A stretch of 43,158 bases of DNA from Candidatus Cloacimonadota bacterium. Its GTDB lineage: Bacteria > Cloacimonadota > Cloacimonadia > Cloacimonadales > GCA-2742885. The translations under genes were made by a program, and so were the position numbers. A model generated the notes under the pieces. That model was not told the DNA's origin and made no database searches. It was given only the letters and a program-made list of their open reading frames with translations. The stretch lies in contig PDOO01000008.1 of assembly GCA_002742885.1 (NCBI GenBank), positions 1-43,158 on the forward strand, given 5' to 3'. Below are positions 18,216-25,718 of this stretch, in pieces; the stretch's first letter is position 1, and every line of letters begins with the position of its first letter.

Positions 18216-18926
18216 TCAATAACGGAAAATTTTCTTCTTTTTTTTGTATTTTTTCAAAAGAATAACAAACTCTCCTTTGGGAAGTTCCGATGTCATAAAA
18301 CACATTTCTTCCAAATTTCCCCAAAGAATTTTTTCTTCCGGCATAGTTAATTTATAACAAACAATGACCTCCCTGTTTTTCCCGAGAACGGTTTTCATAT
18401 CATTCAAAACCTGCTTTAAACGATAAGGAGTATCCAAAAATATCAAATCATAAGGGGTATAAGCTATTTTTTTTAATGCTTCCTGACGATCTTCTTTTTT
18501 GGCAGGCAAAAATCCGTAATAAAGAAAATTTTGCATGTGCAGTCCGCTTGCCATTAAAGCGGTCATAATGCTTGACGGTCCAGGTACGGGAATAACCTGA
18601 ATCCCGTTTTGGTTACAAACATGCACCAGGTTATTTCCCGGATCAGCCAGCAGCGGCGTGCCGGCATCACTGATTAAAGCCGCCGAAATATTTCCGTATA
18701 AAAGTTTTTGAAATAAGGCGTAAGTTTGTTCTTTCTCGTTATGTTCGTTTAAAAGTTCAAAATCTTTTTTTATCCCGAGATGCCTCAACAATCTGTGTCC
18801 TGATTTTCTTTCTTCCATTATGATCAGGTCTGCTTCTTTCAAAACATTTACAGCGCGCAAGGTTATATCATCGTAATTTCCTATCGGAGTTGCAACGACA
18901 TACAGTTTACTTTTCGAGTTACTCAT
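18216..18926 (-). CDS. rsmI: 16S rRNA (cytidine-1402) 2'-O-methyltransferase RsmI
   Basis: A 236-residue tetrapyrrole-methylase-fold enzyme that methylates the 2'-OH of C1402 in the ribosomal decoding centre. Signatures are LYVVATPIGNYDDITLRAV at the N terminus, ISDAGTPLLADPGN (about 84-97) and VIPVPGPSSIMTALMASG (about 111-128). The usual EDTR motif is replaced by EERKSGHRLLRH. It lacks the C-terminal helical domain of longer RsmI proteins and ends in a Lys run encoded next to an A8 tract. One alternative frame past that run is open to 18112 but does not resemble the usual RsmI tail. AAAGGA precedes the ATG. Confidence 0.85.
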   Translation of the reverse strand: MSNSKSKLYVVATPIGNYDDITLRAVNVLKEADLIIMEERKSGHRLLRHLGIKKDFELLNEHNEKEQTYALFQKLLYGNISAALISDAGTPLLADPGNNLVHVCNQNGIQVIPVPGPSSIMTALMASGLHMQNFLYYGFLPAKKEDRQEALKKIAYTPYDLIFLDTPYRLKQVLNDMKTVLGKNREVIVCYKLTMPEEKILWGNLEEMCFMTSELPKGEFVILLKKYKKKKKIFRY

Positions 18927-18937
18927 TTTTTATCCTT

Positions 18938-18953
18938 TAACCTCAACAGGTTA
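18938..18953. promoter_or_regulatory. Inverted repeat next to the rsmI ribosome-binding site
   Basis: Perfect six-base arms TAACCT and AGGTTA with a four-base spacer. On the minus strand the repeat is directly 5' of AAAGGA, so it could be an operator or a hairpin that modulates rsmI translation. The half-site is shared with the palindrome at 26959-26978. Confidence 0.35.
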
Positions 18954-19313
18954 TATTTGTTAAATTTTATTTATGACGACAAAAATTCTTTTATTTCAGA
19001 TAATACAAGATTTTAAAAAGTCTTCTTTAATGCAAGTTTTTTTAAAGGAGCGGTTTTAAGAAAAGTCAAATTCAGAGTATTTATTTATCCCGGCTTGATG
19101 ATTCAGAGATAACTTCGCTCTAATCAACAATATTTCAATCTTAAAGTTACGATCACGGAAAATACTGAATTTTCCCGTTTCTGTCTTTGACAAATATAAA
19201 AATAAGGTTCTTTTGTTTATGCGGGATTGCCAAAGCAAAAGACAATAAATTTAAATTTTACGATAATATTTTCAAGCGGAGCATAAACTTACGAAAAATC
19301 ATTCGCCGATAAA

Positions 19314-19344
19314 TAAAAAACCCGACCTGTAAACAAAGCCGGGT
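19314..19344 (-). terminator. Terminator of the lamin-tail protein gene
   Basis: A minus-strand ACCCG/CGGGT stem with one further inner pair and a loop of about 13 bases is followed by six T. It begins about 20 bases after the stop codon. Confidence 0.8.
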
Positions 19345-19365
19345 ATTTTAATTTTGACTTCTTAT

Positions 19366-20970
19366 CTATTTCAATTTGATTGATTTCTTGAAAGACTGAT
19401 GCGAACCGGCGGTTAATTTCACGAAGTAAATTCCGCTTCCGCATTCTTTTCCCTCTTTATCGTTTCCGTTCCAGCTTATTGTATAAATGCCTGAATTTGA
19501 TTTTACGCCCAAATTTCTTTTATGGACAGACTGTCCTTTTACATTGTAAATTTCAAGTCCTATTTCAGCATTTTCTTCAACTGTTTTTTCATCAATAAAG
19601 AAAGATATATTTACCGGCGGATTGAAAGGGTTAGGATAAACATTTTCTATTCCGGTCTCCTGTTCAAAGCCGGGAACTTCTTCTGCAGGGTCATTTTCTT
19701 TTTCTATAACAATTGATTGTGAAGCGGTAAAAGAAGAAGTTTCATTGAAGGTTGCAGCTTCAATCCAATACCAATAAGTTTGACCCGGCGTTACAAATTT
19801 ATCTTCATAAAAATATTCCTCTGCCGAAACAGAATTTGTTGCGAGTATCAAACTTGAAATGTTATTTGCATCTTCCAAGTTTCCGGTTTCGCTCTTAAGC
19901 ACATAAAAACCGCGAAGATCGCTTTCGGTTTGAGTTGTCCATCTTACGAATACGTCATTTTCAGATTGCGCAAGACTGAAAGTCGAAAATTCAACCGGCA
20001 AACTGCTGTCTTTCCCTTCCTTTAAAGTCCAAATTCCGGAATATCCCAATCCTTGAGTTTCCACCCAATTATCAACAGTATCTCGTTGAGTTACAGGATA
20101 TTCATGCCAAGTTTCGTCCCAATAAGAGAAGATATTAAATTTATCCTCATCCAAACCGTTAACTTCGGATTGTTTGTAGTAAAATCTCATGAGAAGAGGA
20201 ACCGCCGGGTGATTGTCGGCTTCGGCTTCAATCCAACGTTTGATTGACTGCTTATCGCCGGACTCCGGAGCTTCCTGACCTCTGTTTATTTTAACGGAAA
20301 GATTCATAATTGAAACGGAACCGTTATTTGTTAAGCTTATAACCGGCAAAGTATCTTCATTTAAGCCGAAGTTTTCGGTTGTTCCGGGAGCAAAATCAGC
20401 AACATCGTCAGGATTATCTGAAATATTTTTTGCTTTGGGAGTTCCGTTCTTATTTTGTCCGCAATTTCTCCAGTCATCAGTTAAAGATTTACCTTCTGCC
20501 AAGAAATCGGTTCTTTCCCAAAGAGTTTCGTCAGCCCAATCAGAAGGATTATTTCCGGCATCATTAAAATAATCTATAACAACTCCGTCAGAAACTAACT
20601 TTAAAGCATCATTATCGCCGTTTAAATAAACAAATCCATGGGAATAATCAGCTGTTATCCCCGGGTATGCGCTTTCAAAGGAACTTCTTTTCTTTGTTAC
20701 GATAATATATTCTCCTGAAGAAATACTTCCTGAAAAATTAATAGAAGGTCTCGGATCAGAAGAACCGTTGTTATAATATTCCAACACAACATTATTCAAA
20801 GATAAATCAAAATATGTATTGTTATAAATTTCAATATAACTTGATTCATGATCTACAGTACTGTTTACTTCGGTAATAACCAATTCTCCTTTTTCAGGAT
20901 TTTCAGCATCTGCATAAAGCGCTAAAGCAAAGATTGTAATCATGATGACCGATAATATTTTTTTATACAT
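19366..20970 (-). CDS. Secreted lamin-tail-domain protein with T9SS type A-like tail
   Basis: A 534-residue surface or extracellular protein. A Sec signal peptide covers about residues 1-21. A lamin-tail domain (LTD) follows at about 25-165, recognised from GELVITEVNS, YIEIYNNT and GTPKAKN near its end. A middle region has a sheet-rich domain and a segment with fibronectin-like character (LPVEFSTFSLAQSENDVFVRWTTQTESDLRGFYVL). The C-terminal 90 or so residues start YPNPFNPPVNISF and end GIYFVKLTAGSHQSFKKSIKLK. This tail is the Por-secretion/FlgD-like sorting domain of FCB bacteria. It likely exits through a type IX-like system, which is not encoded in this window. AGGAG precedes the ATG. Confidence 0.87.
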   Translation of the reverse strand: MYKKILSVIMITIFALALYADAENPEKGELVITEVNSTVDHESSYIEIYNNTYFDLSLNNVVLEYYNNGSSDPRPSINFSGSISSGEYIIVTKKRSSFESAYPGITADYSHGFVYLNGDNDALKLVSDGVVIDYFNDAGNNPSDWADETLWERTDFLAEGKSLTDDWRNCGQNKNGTPKAKNISDNPDDVADFAPGTTENFGLNEDTLPVISLTNNGSVSIMNLSVKINRGQEAPESGDKQSIKRWIEAEADNHPAVPLLMRFYYKQSEVNGLDEDKFNIFSYWDETWHEYPVTQRDTVDNWVETQGLGYSGIWTLKEGKDSSLPVEFSTFSLAQSENDVFVRWTTQTESDLRGFYVLKSETGNLEDANNISSLILATNSVSAEEYFYEDKFVTPGQTYWYWIEAATFNETSSFTASQSIVIEKENDPAEEVPGFEQETGIENVYPNPFNPPVNISFFIDEKTVEENAEIGLEIYNVKGQSVHKRNLGVKSNSGIYTISWNGNDKEGKECGSGIYFVKLTAGSHQSFKKSIKLK

Positions 20971-21020
20971 ATAATCTCCTAATAATTCATCCCTCTTAAA
21001 CAGGGATCATTTTTTATTGT

Positions 21021-21048
21021 AAAAAAACAAATCGTCTGCAAAAACGAT
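21021..21048 (-). terminator. Terminator of the 21072-22640 gene
   Basis: Minus-strand ATCGT/ACGAT stem (five pairs, eight-base loop) followed by TTGTTTTTTT, about 25 bases after the stop codon. The stem is short. Confidence 0.5.
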
Positions 21049-21071
21049 ACATAATACTCTAATTTATAAAA

Positions 21072-22640
21072 TTAATGAATCGACTTGGCAATTATACGGT
21101 AAAACAAGACATTAACTCGGCGGTCTGTTTTCCACGCAATATTGCTCAATTCATGCGAATACTCGGTTTCCTCAAGATCGTCGTTGAGCAGAGTCCATTC
21201 GTCTCCCCGGTCTAAACGGTAATAAATTTCATATTTGTCTGCTCCTTCAACGGCATGCCAAGAGACGTAAGAAACCTCATCCTCAATATTAAAAGTCAAA
21301 TTTCCGGGAGTTTGCAAGTTTATAAAAAAACTGAAAAAAGAATTTTCATTTTCCGGAAGCCTGCTTAAATTTCCGGCAATATCAGTCGCCGTAATATAAT
21401 AAGCGACGGAATCTCCGAAATTTATATTTGTAAAATTGTATTCATAACTTCCGTTATCGGCAGTCATAAAATCATCTTCGACAATATCTTCTCCGTTAAG
21501 AGAATAACTGAGTTTTACGGAAGCAACCTCCTGATTATCCGAAACTTCGGCAAACAATACGGGATTAACGCCGTCAACGCCGCCCTCGACGGCAGAATGC
21601 ATGATCATCGGCGGAACCGTGTCATCTTGCAAAACAAAAGTAATCTTTTTCATATCATTAAGCAAAGGCGCATTAAAAACAACCTCGATCCCGTCTGTAC
21701 CGTCAGCATTCTCAATTCCTGCAGTAACCGAATTGGGATTAAATAAATCCAGATACAAAAAATCAATTTGTCCTGACGGATGCAAAACAGCCTCAAAAGT
21801 TTCTGTATGCTCCGGCAAAAAAGAATAAGGATGCTTTACATGATCATACATGACAACCCAGACATTTTCTCCGCCGTAAACGGCAGATCCGGCATAAACT
21901 TCGCCCCAAGTTCCTCCCGTCGGTTTTAAGTCATCCCAAAAAGGAGCAATAAAATTATCAGGAGCGCCGAGATAAGGAATGCGTTGATTCATGTGAGTCG
22001 GAACATCAGTCGGAGAAAAAGAAAGCAAACCGTCCGCTCCGACATAAATTTCAGAATAATTTCCGCTGTAAAAGGGAAAGTCAAACGGTAATTCCAACGG
22101 CTCCGAAAATCCGCCGTCACTCAATGTCAAGGGTTCAGTATCAGAAATATCAATCCATTCTTCCGCCGTAAAATCTGAAATTTCGGCAATATAACCGAAA
22201 TCATCAGCTAAATCATTCTCGTCTCGATTATCGGCAACAAGTTCCAATAAAACGGATTCGATTTGATATATTTCATTTTCTTCTTCAATAATCGGAAAGA
22301 CATAGAGATATTTTTTCCCGTTTAAATATTCTGCGGTATAACTTCTATCCGGTAATTTTAAGCCCTGAGTTTCTGAAAGAATTATTTTTTTCTTTTTCAA
22401 GTCTTTTACCCTGATGTCCTCAATGCCGTTTTCCAATTCAATTTTGTAAAGCGGAATACCTTTGTACATTTCATCATCAACAATGTATCCGTCTTCTTTA
22501 AAAACGGTTTTGCCGTTTAAGGAAACAAAATTTAAGGTTTCCGTTTTCACAAGGATTCCGTTATCTTTTTCTGTTATTTTATTTTCAGCTTGCAACAACA
22601 TAATTAACACAAGAAAAGCTGCAATTAAAATTTTTTTCAT
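21072..22640 (-). CDS. Secreted multi-domain surface protein
   Basis: A 522-residue exported protein with a signal peptide at about residues 1-18 (MKKILIAAFLVLIMLLQAE). The N-terminal part to about 145 is unassigned. Residues about 150-330 form a sheet domain (FDFPFYSGNYSEIYVGADGL, then IAPFWDDLKPTGG) like the one placed after subtilase domains in other FCB surface proteins. Then come an Ig-like module (PVLFAEVSDNQEVASVKLSYSLNG) and a C-terminal fibronectin type III-like module (about 440-522, SYVSWHAVEGADKYEIYYRL). No catalytic triad and no T9SS tail are visible. Adhesion or a structural role is inference. The ATG follows GGAGGAAGT. The gene lies between two other envelope genes. Confidence 0.8.
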   Translation of the reverse strand: MKKILIAAFLVLIMLLQAENKITEKDNGILVKTETLNFVSLNGKTVFKEDGYIVDDEMYKGIPLYKIELENGIEDIRVKDLKKKKIILSETQGLKLPDRSYTAEYLNGKKYLYVFPIIEEENEIYQIESVLLELVADNRDENDLADDFGYIAEISDFTAEEWIDISDTEPLTLSDGGFSEPLELPFDFPFYSGNYSEIYVGADGLLSFSPTDVPTHMNQRIPYLGAPDNFIAPFWDDLKPTGGTWGEVYAGSAVYGGENVWVVMYDHVKHPYSFLPEHTETFEAVLHPSGQIDFLYLDLFNPNSVTAGIENADGTDGIEVVFNAPLLNDMKKITFVLQDDTVPPMIMHSAVEGGVDGVNPVLFAEVSDNQEVASVKLSYSLNGEDIVEDDFMTADNGSYEYNFTNINFGDSVAYYITATDIAGNLSRLPENENSFFSFFINLQTPGNLTFNIEDEVSYVSWHAVEGADKYEIYYRLDRGDEWTLLNDDLEETEYSHELSNIAWKTDRRVNVLFYRIIAKSIH

Positions 22641-22685
22641 ACTTCCTCCGCCAAAAAATACTTTTCCGTTTATTTTCGTCTTAAA

Positions 22686-22714
22686 ATCAAAGATTTTTAG
22701 GATATTTTTGTCAA
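22686..22714 (-). promoter_or_regulatory. Candidate promoter of the 21072-22640 gene
   Basis: A perfect TTGACA (22709-22714) is followed after 17 bases by TTTGAT (22686-22691). This would give a leader of about 38 bases to the start codon at 22640. The -10 box is a poor sigma-70 match, so this stays tentative. Confidence 0.4.
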
Positions 22715-22753
22715 TAACTCATTTTTCAATTTATAAAGTCAGTTCTCAACTCT

Positions 22754-23695
22754 TTAATCACGGGTAAAATTAATCTTCTTCTCAATAGAAACAATAGAAT
22801 CTTTATTTAATTTTCTGTTTTGATTTACAATCAATTCTCCGATTAATCCTATGGAAAAAAATTGAATGCCGGCAATAATCAGCAACATTGCCAAAAAAAG
22901 CAGAGGACGATTCGACAAAGGATAATGGAAGAAGTATTTTAAAACAGTAAGATAGAGACCTGCAAGAAACCCTGTTCCGCTGAATATTGCCCCTATCCCT
23001 CCGAAAAGATAAAGAGGACTCCTGATGTATTGCGTAACCAGCTTTACCGTCAATAAATCCAAGAATCCGCGCAAATAACGTTCAAAGCCGTATTTTGATT
23101 TACCGAAACTTCTTTCCCGATGCCTTACCGGAATTTCTGCGACTTTAAAACCTTTAGCATTGGCAAGAGCCGGAATATAACGATGCATTTCTCCGTAAAT
23201 GTCTATTTCTATAATAAGCTCTTTTCGATAAGCTTTGAATCCGCAATTGTAGTCATGAAGTTTCAGATTAAACATTTCGGATGTAACAGAATTGAATAAT
23301 TTTGAAGGTAAAGTTTTATTAAGAGGATCATTGCGTTTTTTCTTCCATCCCGTAACCAAATCGAAACCTTCGTTTATTTTATGCAAAAAAGAAGGAATTT
23401 CAGCCGGATTGTCCTGAAGGTCGGCATCCATGGTAAAAACAATGTCTCCGGAAGCATATTTAAAACCTGAATTAAGTCCTGCCGCTTTACCGAAATTTTT
23501 CCTGAATTTTATAATTTTAACATTCTTGTCTTTTCGGGAAATAGCTTCAATAACATCGTAACTTCTGTCTGTACTTCCGTCGTCTATAAATAAAATTTCG
23601 TATGAATTGCCGGATAAATTTTCCAGAATTTCGCGGTATAAAATATCTAAACTTTCTTCTTCGTTGAACACAGGTATAACAAAACTTAAAAGCAT
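22754..23695 (-). CDS. Polyprenyl-phosphate glycosyltransferase, GT2 (DPM1/GtrB-like)
   Basis: A 313-residue membrane-bound GT2 enzyme expected to move a sugar from a nucleotide sugar to a polyprenyl phosphate on the cytoplasmic face. The catalytic domain begins at residue 1 with SFVIPVFNEEESL; LFIDDGSTDRS (about 35-45) and the metal-binding DADLQD (about 90-95) follow. GWKKKRND and RHRERSFGKSKYG are typical of the DPM1/GtrB/ArnC group. Two C-terminal membrane helices lie at about 230-255 and 265-290. GAGGAG precedes the ATG. It starts 9 bases after the kinase-like gene and is the last gene of the isoprenoid operon. The sugar cannot be told. Confidence 0.9.
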   Translation of the reverse strand: MLLSFVIPVFNEEESLDILYREILENLSGNSYEILFIDDGSTDRSYDVIEAISRKDKNVKIIKFRKNFGKAAGLNSGFKYASGDIVFTMDADLQDNPAEIPSFLHKINEGFDLVTGWKKKRNDPLNKTLPSKLFNSVTSEMFNLKLHDYNCGFKAYRKELIIEIDIYGEMHRYIPALANAKGFKVAEIPVRHRERSFGKSKYGFERYLRGFLDLLTVKLVTQYIRSPLYLFGGIGAIFSGTGFLAGLYLTVLKYFFHYPLSNRPLLFLAMLLIIAGIQFFSIGLIGELIVNQNRKLNKDSIVSIEKKINFTRD

Positions 23696-23704
23696 GAAAA
23701 CTCC

Positions 23705-24343
23705 TCAGGTCAAAATCAAATAAGCTATTGTCATGACTATACCGGAAAAAACCGGAATCTTGAAATTATCGTCAATATTTATATCGGAAAACTCCGCAAC
23801 TGTAGCCGAAAAAGCTCCGACCAGAGAAATGACTAAAGCATCAAAACCGTACAAACAGACATTGCCCTGCGGCCAGGGAACATGGAAAAAAAACAGACTG
23901 AACACAAAAGTTGAAATAAAACAAGCCAACGTTCCTTCCAAACTTTTTTTTGTGCCGAATAATTTTCTCTTGCCGAAAGGGATCCCGATAAGAGCGGCAA
24001 AAGTGTCTCCCACAGATAAAAAAGATAATGCCGTAAAAGCAATGATGCCCGGGAAAAAAGAAATGCAAAGCACGGAAGAAGTCATAAGAAAAGTCGCTCC
24101 CGTCAAAAATTTATCCTCGTGTTTACGCAGCATGAAACCGAAAATACGATGAAATTTCTTTTTGAAAGTCTTGGATTCCAGTCTGGAGACATCAATAAAA
24201 AGAGCAATTAAAACTAACGGAATGAGAGCCGTAACGGCAATTTTTTTATTTCCGCCGGCAATAAAACGATAAGCAAAAGGTATTAATATTGAACTGACAT
24301 GAATAGATTTTCTGTAAAATTCCGTTTTCTGCTTTCGACTCAT
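23705..24343 (-). CDS. SEC59/DGK1-family polyprenol or lipid kinase
   Basis: A 212-residue membrane protein of the dolichol kinase/diacylglycerol kinase/phytol kinase family (related to CTP-using phosphatidate cytidylyltransferases). The conserved cytoplasmic loop is seen as SVGDTFAALIGIPFGKRKLFGTKKSLEGTLACF (about residues 116-148). RKSIHVSSILIP near the N terminus is also a family mark. About six hydrophobic helices are visible. It should phosphorylate an isoprenol or other lipid alcohol, probably with CTP. It starts 5 bases after the stop of the geranylgeranyl-reductase-like gene with a weak ribosome-binding site, so translational coupling is likely. With the reductase upstream and the glycosyltransferase downstream, a polyprenol substrate is the most economical reading. 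Confidence 0.87.
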   Translation of the reverse strand: MSRKQKTEFYRKSIHVSSILIPFAYRFIAGGNKKIAVTALIPLVLIALFIDVSRLESKTFKKKFHRIFGFMLRKHEDKFLTGATFLMTSSVLCISFFPGIIAFTALSFLSVGDTFAALIGIPFGKRKLFGTKKSLEGTLACFISTFVFSLFFFHVPWPQGNVCLYGFDALVISLVGAFSATVAEFSDINIDDNFKIPVFSGIVMTIAYLILT

Positions 24344-24348
24344 TTTGC

Positions 24349-25533
24349 TTATTTAAATCTGCTTATAACAAAAGATGTCGCCATTTGAGCCAACAACAGA
24401 GGATGACCTTTAACCGCTTGATAGAAAAGCTCTTTTATCGTCATTTTTTCTTTCGGTATTTTTTTGCAGGCGGCAATCAAATCATCAAATTTGTGTCCTT
24501 GCATAGCAAAGAAATCTTCTTTTATGTTATACATGAATTTTTGATTTTTACCGAGAATTTTAGCCCATTCTTTAGCATAGTTTTTCAACATGCCGGCAGA
24601 GAAATCATTCTTTTTAACCGCTTCCGCCGCCGTCTTTCCGGCAATAGCTCCGGCTATCATAACCTGCACTATTCCGCCCCCCGTAATCGGGTTCACCTGA
24701 CGAGCGGAATCTCCGACAATCATAATGTTGTCTGCATAAGGTTTTTTGAGCATGGTGGCTGTCGGAACGCCTCCGCAAACCGTGCAGGTAATCGCAGCAT
24801 CGGGAAACTTATCGGCAACAAATTCATCAAGATAAGCTTTGGCATTTTTTTCTCCGGAAAGATGCCCGGCTATTCCTATTCCGACGTTGGCGGTTGATTT
24901 TGATTTCGGGAAAATCCAGATATATCCTCCCGGAACATGAAAATAAAATTGTCCTCTGTCATCCGGCACGTCAATCCCGGACAACGTATATTGAACGCAG
25001 GTTTCCAAATCACGCATAGGAAGCAAAGTGTCTATTCCCGCCCATCTGCCGACTCGCGATTCAACTCCGTCAGCTCCGACAACAATATTGCAGCGGATAT
25101 TATATTCTTTGCCGTTCATAATAAATTTTACGCCGGAAATCTTTTTGCCTTCGAAAATTAAACCGACAGCATTGGCTTTAGTCAATATTTTAGCTCCGAA
25201 AGAACATGCTTTATCGACCAATGCATTGTCAAATATTCTTCTTTCCAAAATATAACCTTTAGGCATATTCTCGATATCAAGATATTCGCCCTTAGAATCA
25301 AAAAGACGAGCCGCCGTAATGGTTGAAGCTATAAATCGGTCTTCTATTTCTATAAACGGTTCTATGCCTGCATGCGAAACGCCTTCCCCGCATCTTACCG
25401 GAATTCCGACTTCTCTGTCTCTTTCAAGGATAAGAACCGATGCTCCGTTTTCTGCGGCATATCTTGCCGTTACCGATCCGGCAGGACCGCCTCCGATAAC
25501 GATTAAGTCGTAAAAATCATTTATATTAATCAT
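24349..25533 (-). CDS. Geranylgeranyl-reductase-family FAD oxidoreductase
   Basis: A 394-residue flavoprotein that saturates isoprenoid double bonds in characterised relatives (archaeal lipid GGR, plant/bacterial ChlP). The FAD Rossmann motif is IVIGGGPAGS (about 11-20). The family motif RCGEGVS (Cys48) sits near the flavin. GADGVESRVGRWAG and IVGDSARQVNPITGGG are the later FAD contacts. A longer frame to 25566 exists, but the ATG at 25533 is preferred: it overlaps the ferredoxin stop as ATGA, has AGAGGAC upstream, and the extra 11 residues lie inside the ferredoxin gene. The tightly coupled ferredoxin is a plausible electron donor, as for archaeal GGR. Related enzymes also act on quinones. 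Confidence 0.9.
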   Translation of the reverse strand: MININDFYDLIVIGGGPAGSVTARYAAENGASVLILERDREVGIPVRCGEGVSHAGIEPFIEIEDRFIASTITAARLFDSKGEYLDIENMPKGYILERRIFDNALVDKACSFGAKILTKANAVGLIFEGKKISGVKFIMNGKEYNIRCNIVVGADGVESRVGRWAGIDTLLPMRDLETCVQYTLSGIDVPDDRGQFYFHVPGGYIWIFPKSKSTANVGIGIAGHLSGEKNAKAYLDEFVADKFPDAAITCTVCGGVPTATMLKKPYADNIMIVGDSARQVNPITGGGIVQVMIAGAIAGKTAAEAVKKNDFSAGMLKNYAKEWAKILGKNQKFMYNIKEDFFAMQGHKFDDLIAACKKIPKEKMTIKELFYQAVKGHPLLLAQMATSFVISRFK

Positions 25534-25703
25534 AAAGCAATGTCCTCTAAAGCGCTCACCGGACATACCTTAACGCAGTTTCCGCAATGAACGCATTTTT
25601 CGTCGTCAATCTTTATTTCAAATTCAAAGACCTCAATAGCATCGGCGGGACATACGGATACACAGGTTCCGCAAATATCACATAAATTTTTATCTGTTTT
25701 CAT
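25530..25703 (-). CDS. 2[4Fe-4S] ferredoxin, 57 residues
   Basis: A very small bacterial-type ferredoxin. The first cluster set is CDICGTCVSVCP (Cys at about 8, 11, 14, 18). The second set is CVHCGNCVKVCP (Cys at about 37, 40, 43, 47). Both follow CxxCxxCxxxCP, so all eight ligands are present. The ATG is preceded by GGGAGG. The stop TGA overlaps the start of the reductase gene (ATGA), and the outer-membrane protein gene ends 15 bases upstream. It is most likely the dedicated electron carrier of the reductase. Confidence 0.95.
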   Translation of the reverse strand: MKTDKNLCDICGTCVSVCPADAIEVFEFEIKIDDEKCVHCGNCVKVCPVSALEDIAL

Positions 25704-25718
25704 GTTTCCTCCCGACTT

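Larger units (their letters stand above)
18927..19365. other. Intergenic region, 439 bp
   Basis: Lies between the surface-protein gene at 19366-20970 and rsmI. It holds a TAACCT-N4-AGGTTA inverted repeat just upstream of the rsmI ribosome-binding site, and the terminator of the surface-protein gene at the left end is at 19314-19344. The middle (about 18960-19310) is AT-rich with only very short frames. I see no gene in it. Confidence 0.5.

Noticed and set aside
18112-18324. Possible frameshifted C-terminal extension of RsmI past an A8 run
   Set aside because: The alternative frame is open but does not resemble the usual RsmI C-terminal domain, and short RsmI forms without it seem normal in FCB bacteria.
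20989-21007. ATCCCT/AGGGAT hairpin with a plus-strand T run as a terminator
   Set aside because: No plus-strand gene lies upstream for it to end, and the arms are only six bases.
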